Notes under the pieces: model-generated | Databases searched by the model: none | The model's input: only the letters and a program-made list of their open reading frames with translations | What the model was told of the DNA's origin: nothing | In this document: positions 1 to 10,037 of the stretch, piece after piece | How positions within the stretch are numbered: position 1 is the first letter of the stretch | How the letters are laid out: each line of letters starts with the position of its first letter | Made by a program: the position numbers and the translations under genes | NCBI RefSeq assembly: GCF_001039355.2 | Contig: NW_019775636.1 | Coordinates: 748,748-795,481 of the forward strand | Source: Lingula anatina | Lineage: Eukaryota; Brachiopoda; Lingulata; Lingulida; Lingulidae | Reading direction: 5' to 3' | DNA length: 46,734 nt

Positions 1-171
1 AAAAAAATATAACTAAAAATGGTACAATCAAGCAAATTTTTGAATTAACCTGCATTTGTCTACCATTCCTGTGATTCTCTAGACAAAAGGCCTACTGGTT
101 TTCCTTGAAATGTGTTGTCAGTGGTGCATATATGCTGACAAAAGAGAAAACCTAGGGGCAACACCGGGCAC

Positions 172-650
172 ATCTCTGCTAGTTTTGAAGATATGAGGGG
201 CAAGAAAATATGCAAAGCTCAGTTCATAGTGAAAAAGTAGGTGAAAGGTCAATTTCAATATCATAGTATATGAATTTGTATTCAAGTTCAATAGTAACCA
301 TGGGCATTTCTTCGCCAGTTTTGCAAATTTAAGGGCCAGAAAACATGCAAAAAGCAGTTCATCATAAAAACTAGATCAAAGGTCAATTTCAAGGTCACAG
401 TTAGATTGCCAGTGTATAACTTTCTATTCAAGTTCAATAGTAACTATGGACCTATCTCTGCCAGTTTTGGAGATAAAAGGGAATGAATATTTGCAAAGTT
501 CAATCCATGGTAAAAAGTAGGTCAAAGGTCAATTTTAAGGTCACACTTACATTGCCAGTATATGACTTCCTATTCAAGTTCAATAGTAACTATAGGCATA
601 TCTCTGCCAGTTTTGGAGATAAAAGGGAACAAAAATTTGCAAGAGCCTAG
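172..650. repeat. Tandem repeat, about 145-bp period, about 3.3 copies
   Basis: The phrase GCCAGTTTTGGAGAT or a close variant recurs at about 174, 314, 458 and 605. Each is followed by a Ca-rich AAAGGTCAATTT segment and TTCAAGTTCAATAGTAAC. Spacing is 140-147 bp. The copies are clearly diverged, so this is an old array. No function is suggested. Confidence 0.8.
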
Positions 651-879
651 AATAGTATAAATGTAAGTAAATTATGTAGTTGTTACAAATTGGAATGTTG
701 TTTAATATTGCAAATAAATTTACAAAAAAAAAATAAAATAAATAAATAAAATAAATAATAACAATAAAAATAAATAAATAAAATAATAATAATTATAATA
801 ATAATAAAACTATTTTGTGTACTGCCATCATTAATGCTATAAATGAATAACAGTGCCAGAATGAGAAAAATGAAACTTT

Positions 880-1480
880 CACAAAAATTTAAGACAAGGA
901 AGCCAATATAGACTGCTTTTCCAACTCAGGCTGCATTTTAGTCCTATGTTTCTTTCCTTTAAGTTTAAGAAAAATAATTGACTTGGCTTTTCTTTAATGG
1001 TCGCTATGGAGGCAGTGCCAAAAAAAAAGGGTTTTCTTCAATTCTGATGCAATATTACATAATGCTGCATAGCATAATGACCATCAATATTTAATAATAA
1101 AATAAATGTATCATGGATATTCAGAAAATGTGCCTAGCAAAGGTCTTCAAGCCCATGGAATTTCAAAGTCGCACTAATTTTGAAAAATTTAATTTTAACA
1201 AAAAACTACATATTATTAATTTCCAGAAAAGTTAACCAATAAGACTGGTTTTGTGATCAAAGCTGTATCTTAGTCCTATGTTACTTTTCTGTAAGTTTGA
1301 GAAGAGTAATTGACATGATTTTCCTTTAATGGTAACTGTGCCCAAAATAGGGTTTTCTTCATTTCTGATGCAATATTACATAATGACCATCAAAATTTAA
1401 TTATAAAATAAAAGTATCATGGATATTCAGAAAATGTGACTTGCAAAGGTGTTTAAGCCAATACTAGTTCAATGTCACAC
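880..1480. repeat. Tandem duplication with about 320-bp period
   Basis: Two diverged copies share TTAGTCCTATGTT, GATGCAATATTACATAATG and ATGGATATTCAGAAAATGTG in the same order, at about 932, 1048, 1113 and again at 1271, 1367, 1421. No open frame runs through them. Confidence 0.75.
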
Positions 1481-1761
1481 CTTGAAAATACTGACATATG
1501 AAAAATTTAAAATTCACAAAAAACTGTACAACTTTCGATCATAAAATTAATCATGATTTTTTAACTCGACCTGCATTTTATGAATATTCTTCAGTTCTGT
1601 CAGTTTTAAGCCAAAAGATAAAACATTTTTCTACTTATTGTGTTATTGGTGAAAGGGCACGGCAACGACTGCGACGGCCATGACAGATGCAGGTGGCGGC
1701 TATATGTACAGACACATCTGTATATAAAAACTGGTAATTCAAAACAGACCAGCTGCATGTT

Positions 1762-1772
1762 AGCTTATAAAT
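1762..1772 (+). promoter_or_regulatory. Possible TATA box of lectin gene A
   Basis: GCTTATAAATGTACAGAACCTG is kept almost unchanged before both paralogues, at about 1762 and 5283. The start codons lie about 285 bp downstream, so a long 5' UTR or another start site would be needed. Conservation may simply reflect recent duplication. Confidence 0.25.
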
Positions 1773-2052
1773 GTACAGAACCTGTACTGATGACAACAAT
1801 GACAAACCATTCAGAGTTCCGATGAACCATGTTCTTTTTTGTTATGCCAAACAGTCAAACCAGGAAGTGACCTCAAAGTGATACTTAGCTTGCCTACAGG
1901 CATGGCAATCCTTTAAATCAATTGCAACAGGCTTTAACAGCATTATACATCTCAAGAAAACCAAAGTCTACGAAAACAAAAATTGGACACCCGAGAAAAC
2001 GCTAAATTTCTTCAAAATCAAAGTGTAATAAGATCATTATTTGTTGAGGAAC

Positions 2053-3032
2053 ATGGAAGGCAGGTTTCTTGTAATTTTTGTATTGGGTTTGAGCACTAGA
2101 CTGGATGTATTTGTTGGGGCACAGGCTACAGGTGAGTAGAACAGAAATCAATATAAGTAAATAAACACAGCATTCCTGTATGGGGTACATGGATGATGCC
2201 CACAAGGACATTTATAGTTAGTCTTCATATGTGGAGTGTTCTAATCTGGTCTGATGAAGAAAATTCAAAACTTCTGACATAATTTCAGCCCAAATGTCTA
2301 TGGTAATCCATTCAAAGTACCACCTGTATTCACTATGCTAAAGTTTTTCAAAACTTTGTGGAAAGAATGTTTTCTGCAGTTTATGTACACTTTACAGAAA
2401 ATATGAATGAAAAACAAATATTCCAAGAACTATTTGTTATAAAACTTATGTTAGATCAATCCACTATCATTGTCACTGCAACTTCTTTCTCTGTTTTTGT
2501 TTTTGCTCTTGCAGGTCATATTACAATTTCAAGCTGTGAGGGAGATATCATGGTTCTTATTTGTCCCCCTGGGTTCAATATCACAGTACTTGAGGCACTG
2601 TATGGCCACACATTATCAACAGACAACAATTGTTCTGAGAAAAGTATACCAGAGTGCAACATGAACCTACCAACTGACATACAGGTTTTCTGTGATCACA
2701 GAGAAAATTGCAGATTAATTACAGGGTTCAGATTTGCACCATATTGGTTAGGTTGTCCATCTAACTTGACCAACAACCTTGTTGTTACTTATACCTGCTC
2801 AGGGATGACAATAACAACAACATCAACAACAATAACAACAACTGTGTCTTCCTCCCCACCAGCCACCATTACAGTAACCCCAATATACCGACACACTTCC
2901 CCAACTCTGGTTACTGCTACTACTACACAGGAAACAGCAGCAATTACAGAGACAGTAGAGCAAGGAAACCCTGACATAGCCCTGCCTTTTACTAGTTCTA
3001 TTACATTTATAGGTACTATTTCTGATACTTAA
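2053..3032 (+). CDS. SUEL-type lectin, one domain, probably secreted (lectin receptor paralogue A)
   Basis: Exon 1 (2053-2131) encodes a signal peptide starting MEGRFLVIFVLGLSTRLDVF and ends at a GTGAGT donor in phase 1. Exon 2 starts at 2515 after a TTTTTGCTCTTGCAG acceptor and encodes one SUEL/Gal_Lectin-like domain: SCEGD, CPPG, EALYG, eight cysteines, and LGCPSNLTNN ending VTYTC. A Thr-rich stalk follows. In this join the frame stops at TAA 3030-3032 after 198 residues. In the second paralogue the same position reads TTA, so one base turns the receptor into a soluble form. SUEL domains bind rhamnose or galactose in known family members; the ligand here is unknown. The exon body continues to about 3090, where a GTATGT donor is preserved. 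Either the product is secreted or the copy is decaying. Confidence 0.75.
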
Positions 3033-3385
3033 GGATCCACAGTAAACACTTTAAATCCTACAAGAAACTTAAGGATTGATGGAATTCAATGTATGTAATG
3101 TAACTTAATACAACATAATCAACTTATGAGTTAATGCTGTTAATTCATAAAAATACATCAGGGCAAAGGTGACAGCAACATTGCATTTTTGTTAAAAACT
3201 ATGACATGGTATATATATAGATAACAATTTGAGTCTTTTACAGCACAGTATATCCACTGTTTTAGGTGCTGTCATTGGAGGCACAATTGGAGCCATATCA
3301 TTGGGGCTGCTGATTTTTAACATAGCTGCTATCTGCTATATAATCAGGTAAATTAAACTTTGAACTTTTTCACTTTTTTTAAAAG

Positions 3386-3670
3386 CTTTATCTGTAACAG
3401 GAGCAAGGGAGGGCCCCAAAGACCTGAAATGTTTTCAGAACCAAAACTATCACCCCATTCTCATAGATTAGATCGACCTACATTGGATCGACCTAACTCC
3501 CTGGGGGTTCACGCTAAATAGCTGTCAGCCGGGCGGACACAAAAGTTAATTACCCCTTAAAGCTTGTAGTAGGCGGGGACGGACACTTAAGGGGGATTAN
3601 AAAAACTTTATCTGTAACAGGAGCAAGGGAGGGCCCCAAAGACCTGAAATGTTTTCAGAACCAAAACTAT
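3386..3670. other. Assembly join: 65-bp repeat around a single N
   Basis: Bases 3386-3450 recur without change at 3606-3670. Between them lies a reverse-oriented, truncated MITE copy (3451-3599) ending in the ambiguous base N at 3600. The simplest reading is that two alleles, one with and one without the MITE, were joined end to end during assembly. Confidence 0.75.
3451..3599 (-). mobile_element. 213-bp MITE family, truncated copy 1
   Basis: The sequence CACCCCATTCTCATAGATTA followed by a GATCGACC palindromic segment matches, in reverse complement, the copies at 19546 and 45061. It stops at the N at 3600, so its other end is not seen. Confidence 0.75.
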
Positions 3671-3778
3671 GTGTGCTAGTCTTCAAACCTCTTCCTCAGT
3701 CCTGTTGCAAACAAGTCTAAAATGGCAAGCTGAGTCTCAAAGCCCTATACAAATGTGTCATAGGTCATGTGACTTTGA

Positions 3779-4010
3779 GCCCATTCCCACAGATCTATCT
3801 CCCTGGGGAGTCTCACTAAATTGCTGTCAACATGACCAGCTTAAAGTCTGTCAGACCCGGTAAAGCTGTAAGGGGGAAATTATCTTTACCTCCTAGGTGA
3901 TTCGGTAGACATGACAGACACATAAGCCGGTTATTTGATAGCAATTTAGTGAGACTCCCCAGAGAGTTAGGTCAATTCAGATGGATCGATCTAAGTATGG
4001 GAACCCAGTC
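3779..4010 (+). mobile_element. 213-bp MITE family, copy 2 (foldback variant)
   Basis: The copy begins GCCCATTCCCACAGAT and ends TATGGGAACCCAGTC. Its inner part folds back on itself: GGGGAGTCTCACTAAATTGC at 3805 against GCAATTTAGTGAGACTCCCC at 3942. The intron of the second paralogue runs straight across this site (7850-7865), so it inserted after the gene duplication. Flanks suggest a short TTA-like target duplication, but this is not clear. Confidence 0.75.
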
Positions 4011-4735
4011 TTAGTGTCTGCTTTTTTCATATCCAAAAAGGTCTAAAGAAGAAGAACATTTACCTAATTAAAAAATAATCTTACAAAAGTCAGCTGTATC
4101 TGAGGATTTTTTTCTTTACCATTGTAGAAAGAAAAGATCTGAAGAAGCTTTACCCAAATCTCCCGACCATTCTGACCAGACCCATGGCAACCAAGATAGC
4201 AGTGAGGGTGGGGAAAATGTTTATGCACAGTTAGGAGAGCAGGAACCCCAGCACCAATACACTGAGCTTGAACTCCAGAGAAGAGGTACTCAGTTCTATG
4301 AAGTGAACGAGAGACAGTATGTGAACCAAGAATTACCCAAATCTTCTAACCATTCTGACCAAACCCACAGGAATCAAGCTAACAGAAATGGTGGTGAAAA
4401 TACTTATGCGATTTTGGGAGAGCAGGAACCCCAGCACCAATATACTGAACTTGGAACTCCAGAGAAGAGGTACTCAGTTCTATGAAGTGAACGAGAGACA
4501 GTATGTGAACCAAGAATTACCCAAATCTTCTAACCATTCTGACCAAACCCACAGTAGATAGGCTTACAGAAATGGTGGTGAAAATACTTATGCGATTTTG
4601 GGAGAGCAGGAACCCCAGCATCAATACACTGAGCTTGAACACCAGAGAAGAAGTACTCAGTTCAGTGAAGAGAACGAGAGACAGTATGTGAACCAAGGTT
4701 TTCAAATGGGTGTTGCCGACAGCCATGGCATATAA

Positions 4736-5566
4736 AATCAACTTTTTCAAGATCAAAATGATGATACCAAGAAAATGGACTTATATGAAATCATGACAGC
4801 TGAATGTCATAAGGAACATATCCAGTAAGAGAATATCTACCAACAATATACAAAACTGTATGGGACAGTATTAACAAGGCAGCAAAGCTGTCATATGTAC
4901 AGACAAAAAGCAGATAATAGAGATGCACAAAATATGCCATTCTGTCCATTTTGATGCAATACTACATAATGCTTATAATAACACAAAATAATAATACATG
5001 ATGCTTTCAAACAGCATAGACATCATTACTATTGCTTATGTGGTAATACAGGAAATGTTACTTGTAGAGCTTCAGGTGGATGGGAGTGAAAAATCACTTC
5101 TTAAAAATGTCAGTTTGAAAAATGATAAAAGGAAACATTACAAAAATATTCCAATAAAGCTGCTATTCAATCTAGCTGTAACATGATATGAATCATCCCA
5201 CTTGAGTTTGAAGATAATAAGGCACAGACATCTGTGTCTGTACATAAAAACTGGTACTTCAAACAGACCAGCTATGTGTATAAAGCTTATAAATGTACAG
5301 AACCTGCACTGATGACAACAATGACAAGCCACTCAAAGTTCAAATGAACCATGTTCTTTTTTGTTATGCAAAACAGCCAAACCAGGAAGTGACCTCAAAC
5401 TGATATTTAACATTGACTACAGGTACGGCAATCCTTTAAGTCAATTGAAACAGGCTTTAACAGCAAAATACATCTCAAGAAAACCAAAGTCTACAAAACC
5501 AAAAATTGTTGGACACTCAATATCTTCAAAATCAGAGTGTAATAAGATCAATATTTGCTGTGGAAC
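4736..5566. other. 3' flank of lectin A and 5' flank of lectin B
   Basis: 4736-4860 matches the 3' flank of paralogue B and stays open in frame for 30 codons past the tail stop. From about 5215 the sequence matches the region upstream of paralogue A. Between them, 4860-5210, is AT-rich with nothing I can identify. Confidence 0.6.
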
Positions 5567-8214
5567 ATGGAAGGCAGGTTTCTTGTAATTTTTGTCTTGG
5601 GTTTGAGCACTAGACTGGATGTATTTGTTGGGGCACAGGTTACAGGTGAGTGGAACAGAAGTTAATATACAAATAAACACAGCATTCCTTAATGGGGGAT
5701 ATGGATGCCCACACATACATTTAAAGTAATGTCTTCTTATTGGGAGTTTTGCTATTAGTTTAATGGAGGAAGTTCAAATCTTCTTACATACATGTATTTT
5801 CAGTGCAAATGTTTACGTTTATCCCTGCAAAGTATCAAATGCATTCAGATTTTTCAAAACTTTATAGAAATGACATTTCTACAATTTTTGCACACTTTAT
5901 AGAAAATATGAGTAAAAAGCAAATATTACATGCACTGTTTGTTATAAAATATATGTTAGAACAATACACTGTCAATGTCACTGCAACTTCTTTCTCTTTT
6001 TCTGTTTTTGCAGGTCATATTACAGTACCAAGCTGTGAGGGAGATGTCACAGTTCTTATGTGTCCCCCTGGGTCCAGCATTAAAGTACTTGAGGCATTGT
6101 TTGGCTACACACTATCCACAGGCAACAACTGTTCTGAGGGAAGTATACCAGAGTGTATCAGGAACATACCATTTGGCATGCAACTTACCTGTGATAACAG
6201 AGAAACCTGCAGTTATATTACAGAAAGCAGATTTGTGCTACAAGAGTCTGGTTGTCCATCTAACAGGACCAACAACCTTATTGTTACATATACCTGCTCA
6301 GAGATGACAATAATGCTAACAACAACAACAACAGAGACAAAAATGCAAGGAAAACATAGTAATATTACAAGGTCAAGCTGTGAAGGAGATATCATGGTTC
6401 TCACGTGTCCCCCAGGGTTCAACATCACAGTAATTGAGGCACTGTATGGTTACACCTTATCAACAGACAACAATTGTTCTGGGGGAAGCATACCAAACTG
6501 CAATGTGAACTTACTATTTACCTCATCAATTATATGTAATAACAGAGAGAGTTGCAGCTTTATTACAGAAAGCAGATATCTCCCACACTGGTTAGGTTGT
6601 CCATCTAACAGGACCAACAACCTTGTTGTTACTTATACCTGTTCAGGGATGACAATAACAACAACATCTGTTACACTTACTGTCATTACAGTAACCCCAA
6701 CAACATACACTTCTCCAATGTCTACAACTCTGGTTACTGCTACTAGTACACAGGAAACAACAGCAGTAGAGACAGTAGAGCATGGAAAACCTGCAACAGC
6801 CGTGCCTCTTTCTAGTTCTATTATCAGTACAAGTACACGGGGAACTACTAATTATGATACTTTAGGGTCAACATTTACCACAAGAACACCTACAAGCAAC
6901 ATAAGGATTGATGGAATTCAATGTATGTAATGTAACTTAAAATACAATATAATCAACTTAAGAGCTAATGCTGCGACATCATAAGGAAACATCAGGGGGA
7001 ATGTTACAGCAGCATTTTTTGTCGAAAACTATAATATTGATTTCAAACAGACCCTTATGTAAACAACTGTTTTACAGTTTGAATGCCTATTTAATCACAA
7101 TTCCTAGCTAAACTTTGTACAACAATTCTGATAAAAATTGAACAATGATCAGCCTAAATGTTCACTAGACCAACTAGCATTTATTTTTAGACAATGATCT
7201 CAATGTTCTCTGCTTTCTTTTTTTTGTAAATACTACAATATTTGTTGAAATGAGTGATTAGTAAAAGAAAGGATTATAAGATACTGGTACATGTATATGG
7301 CCCAATCCTAAATCATGTCTTGGAAAACATTTGGACCTGCAGTATCTTCACAGGGACTACATAATCTACTTGTAGATTTCAATAGTCAATTCACTTGATA
7401 AAAGTGCTCTACCCATATAGTAGCTGAAGGAAAATTTAACGAAATAAATCAGCCTGGACCAAACATACATATACACACACACACTGTACCCTTAGTTAGT
7501 GAAAATATACAGATAACAATTTGAGTCATTTAAAGCACAGTATATCCACTGTTGTAGGTGCTGTCATTGGAGGCACATTGGGGGCCATATCAACAGTGCT
7601 GCTGATTCTTAATATAGCTGCTATCAGCTATATATTCAGGTGAACTGAACTTTTAACTTTTTCCTCTTTCTATACAACCTCTATCTGTAATAAGAGCAAG
7701 GGAGGGCCCAAAAGACCTGATTTCAGAAACAAAACTAAGAGTGTTATTTTTTAAGGCTCTTTATTTCTTCTGCAGACCTGTTGCAAACAACTTGGATAAA
7801 ATAACAAGCTGAGCCTCAAAGCCATATGTAAAATTGTGTCATAGGTCATGTCACTTTGTGTCTGCTTTTTCAATATCCAAAAAGGTCTAAAGAAGTGAAA
7901 AAGTTACCTTGTACAAAATAACCATATAATAATCACATCTTAAGGTTACAGTTGTATCTGAAGATTTTTTTCTTTGTCACTTAAGAATGAGAAGATTTCA
8001 AAAAGCCCAATCTGCCGACTACACTGACCAAACCAACAGGAATCAGGCTGAAGGTTGTGAAAATACTTATTCACAGTTAGGAGAACAGGAGCCCCAGCAC
8101 CAATATACTGAGCTTGAACTCCAGAGAAGAAGTACTCAGTTCCAAAAAGAAGCCGAGAGACAGTACGTGAACCAAGGTTTTCAAATGGGCGATGCTGATG
8201 GCCATGGCGTATAA
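5567..8214 (+). CDS. Lectin-ITAM receptor: two SUEL domains, stalk, membrane helix, ITAM tail (paralogue B)
   Basis: Exons 5567-5645, 6014-6922, 7558-7639 and 7986-8214 join in phase (1, 1, 2) to 432 residues with no stop. Residues 1-25 are a signal peptide. Residues 27-121 and 148-236 are two SUEL/Gal_Lectin-like domains in one exon, each with eight cysteines, CPPG, EAL(F/Y)GYTLST and a closing VTYTC. Residues 237-329 are a Thr/Ser-rich, probably O-glycosylated stalk. A membrane helix follows at about 331-354, then RMRR as a stop-transfer signal. The tail has ENTYSQLGEQEPQHQYTEL (Y385, Y397), which fits the ITAM pattern (D/E)xxYxxL-x8-YxxL, and RQYVNQ (Y417), which fits the Grb2 SH2 pattern YxNx. 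By analogy, ligand binding outside would recruit a Syk-family kinase inside. That function is inferred, and the ligand is unknown. I do not recognise a named gene. Confidence 0.88.
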
Positions 8215-8307
8215 AATCAACTTTTTCAAGATCAAAATGATGATACCAAGAAAACAGACCAATATGAAATCATGACAGCTGAATGTCAGAAGGAACAAAT
8301 CCAGTAA
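8215..8307 (+). other. Open in-frame extension after the lectin B stop, with YEIM motif
   Basis: After TAA at 8212-8214 the frame stays open for 30 codons, starting NQLFQDQNDDTKK and reaching TAA at 8305-8307. It contains YEIM, a YxxM motif of the PI3K p85 type. Paralogue A has the same 30-codon extension at 4736-4825 with substitutions but no indels. This could be readthrough, a longer ancestral tail, or chance within a recent duplication. Confidence 0.4.
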
Positions 8308-8882
8308 GAGAATATCTGTCAACAGTATACAAAACTGTATGGGACAGTATGAAAAACAATGTATAACCACACGAACATATATCATGAAAACAATGAAGCT
8401 ACCAACCCAGACTTTTGACAATTCCACACTGCTTTCATTGTGTATTGTAATTTGTAACTATTTTACTAACAAGATTATAATCCCTCTGTTTGAAAATGCA
8501 GTCATATGAATCTTTTTATTAATACTTACCAGTACGAGTGTATAAGACAGGTTTTGTATTTTCACCAATTATAGTCTATTGTTTTCTTGGTATAGAGGAA
8601 CTACTTTTGTTACATATAAAACTAAGTGAAGGAAATACTTGAAGGTAGCTGACATAATCCCAAATCTAATATCCCATATGGGCATTGTTTTGCTTCATGT
8701 TTGAATATGGAAAATGAAAAGCTCTCGAGTGTGATATTGGCACTGACATAAAAACATGTTGTACATATAAGGCATGTGTGTGTGTGTGTGCATGCATGGA
8801 TGCATGCATGCGTGTGTGTGTGTGCATGTGCGTGTAGTATTAGGCGATAACTCTCTGTGACAGGGTGTGCCTAGTTCATTAC
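8308..8882. other. Region between lectin B and CCNDBP1 exon 4
   Basis: No gene is seen. The stretch holds the probable 3' UTR of lectin B, with no clear AATAAA, and a TG/CATG dinucleotide tract at about 8776-8832. On the minus strand it is intron of CCNDBP1 after its fourth exon. Confidence 0.6.
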
Positions 8883-9978
8883 CTTGTGATGTGGGTAGAG
8901 AATAAAAAGCTGACACCAGTGCAAGTGTGGCTCTCTCTAGACCAGAAACAAGACCTGAACATTCCTGAAACAAATTAAATAATTCTCAATTAAGACATTA
9001 GAACAAAATACTAGAACTATTTTCAAATAGTCTGTTTCTTTTTGATTCAGTGTCCTCTCCTCTCCTTTTTTTTTTTTTTTTTGCTTTCATGAATTCCTGC
9101 CAATCTATGCCGTTTGCAAATAAATTTGCAAATGTTTTCGTGAATCATCTTAATTTCATTTCTCTGATATATAAACCCATTAAAAAACTTCTTGTTGTGC
9201 ATGCTTTCTTTTTCATTCCATCCCTCTCTCTCCCTCCTCTCCCTCACTCTCTCTATAACACACACAAACACGTATGCACATACTGACACACTGTGCATCA
9301 ACAGACACAAACCTCAGGAGCAGGCAGTGGAGGAGTGGAGAAGGCGATGCATAACTTGGTACACTCATGGGACACAGCCTTCACTACAGCACCTGGACAT
9401 TAATATAGCAATAATGATAATAATTCATGAAATAAATATATAGAATATTAATAAGCCTGACTTAATTTCATACCATTAAGTATGAAATGAATTTGGAAGG
9501 TATATCTAAGATAAGCATACATGTACCTATCAAATACAGATACTTTATCCCCTTTTTATTTCTTATATTTCAGTTTGTATTCTCACCATTATTGAAATCA
9601 ATTTTTAATTAATGAATTTATTTATTTATTGGTCAACATATTACATCACAGCAGAAATAGTCATGGTATGCTTAAAAAATCAAATAATGGGGTATTCCCA
9701 CATCCAGTATATTAATCTATATGTAATATTTTACCTAGATGGGTCCAGTACTTATCAACCTGAAAATCGCCAGTATCAGCTCTGGTTGATTCTCCTTCTG
9801 AAATATTGAAATCAATTTTTACATACATGTATAATTGCAATCCTTAAAAAATATTTGCACCTTTTATTTGTTGCAGGACAATGTTATACTTTCGTGAACA
9901 GTAATTTGCCAAAATATTAGATGCAGGTATAATATGTGTCAAAGATATACTAATTAGTGCTACTACCAGAAAAAATAA

Positions 9979-10037
<59 letters not shown>

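Larger units (their letters stand above)
1..2052. other. Spacer upstream of the lectin receptor genes
   Basis: I see no supported gene here. The stretch is AT-rich and consists largely of two tandem repeat blocks (listed separately), an A/T-rich simple tract at 720-810, and a segment from about 1690 to 2052 that is closely repeated at about 5215-5566 upstream of the second lectin gene. That last segment is part of the gene duplication unit. Later exons of CCNDBP1 (minus strand) might be expected in this direction, but I could not identify any. Confidence 0.6.
3266..4735 (+). pseudogene. Membrane and ITAM-tail exons of lectin paralogue A, disrupted
   Basis: Exon 3266-3347 still encodes a membrane helix (AVIGGTIGAISLGLLIFNIA) with intact splice sites. 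The tail exon starts at 4128 and carries three tandem copies of a 183-184 bp unit. The first reads ENVYAQLGEQEPQHQYTEL, a consensus ITAM, followed by RQYVNQ. The second (ENTYAIL...YTEL) has an extra G after the YTEL codons compared with the first, which shifts the frame into TGA at 4483-4485. The third has an in-frame TAG near 4558, then ends like paralogue B (QYVNQGFQMG) at TAA 4733-4735. With the stop at 3030, a full-length receptor cannot be made from this sequence without correction. Sequencing error is possible, since a single N sits at 3600. Confidence 0.7.

Noticed and set aside
2358-2514. Upstream extension of the lectin A exon starting MERMFSAVYVHF
   Set aside because: Same reason: retained intron before the TTGCAG acceptor at 2514.
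5803-6013. Upstream in-frame extension of the lectin B exon starting MQMFTFIPAKY
   Set aside because: It reads through the intron and its acceptor. The signal-peptide exon at 5567-5645 splices in correct phase and is conserved in paralogue A.
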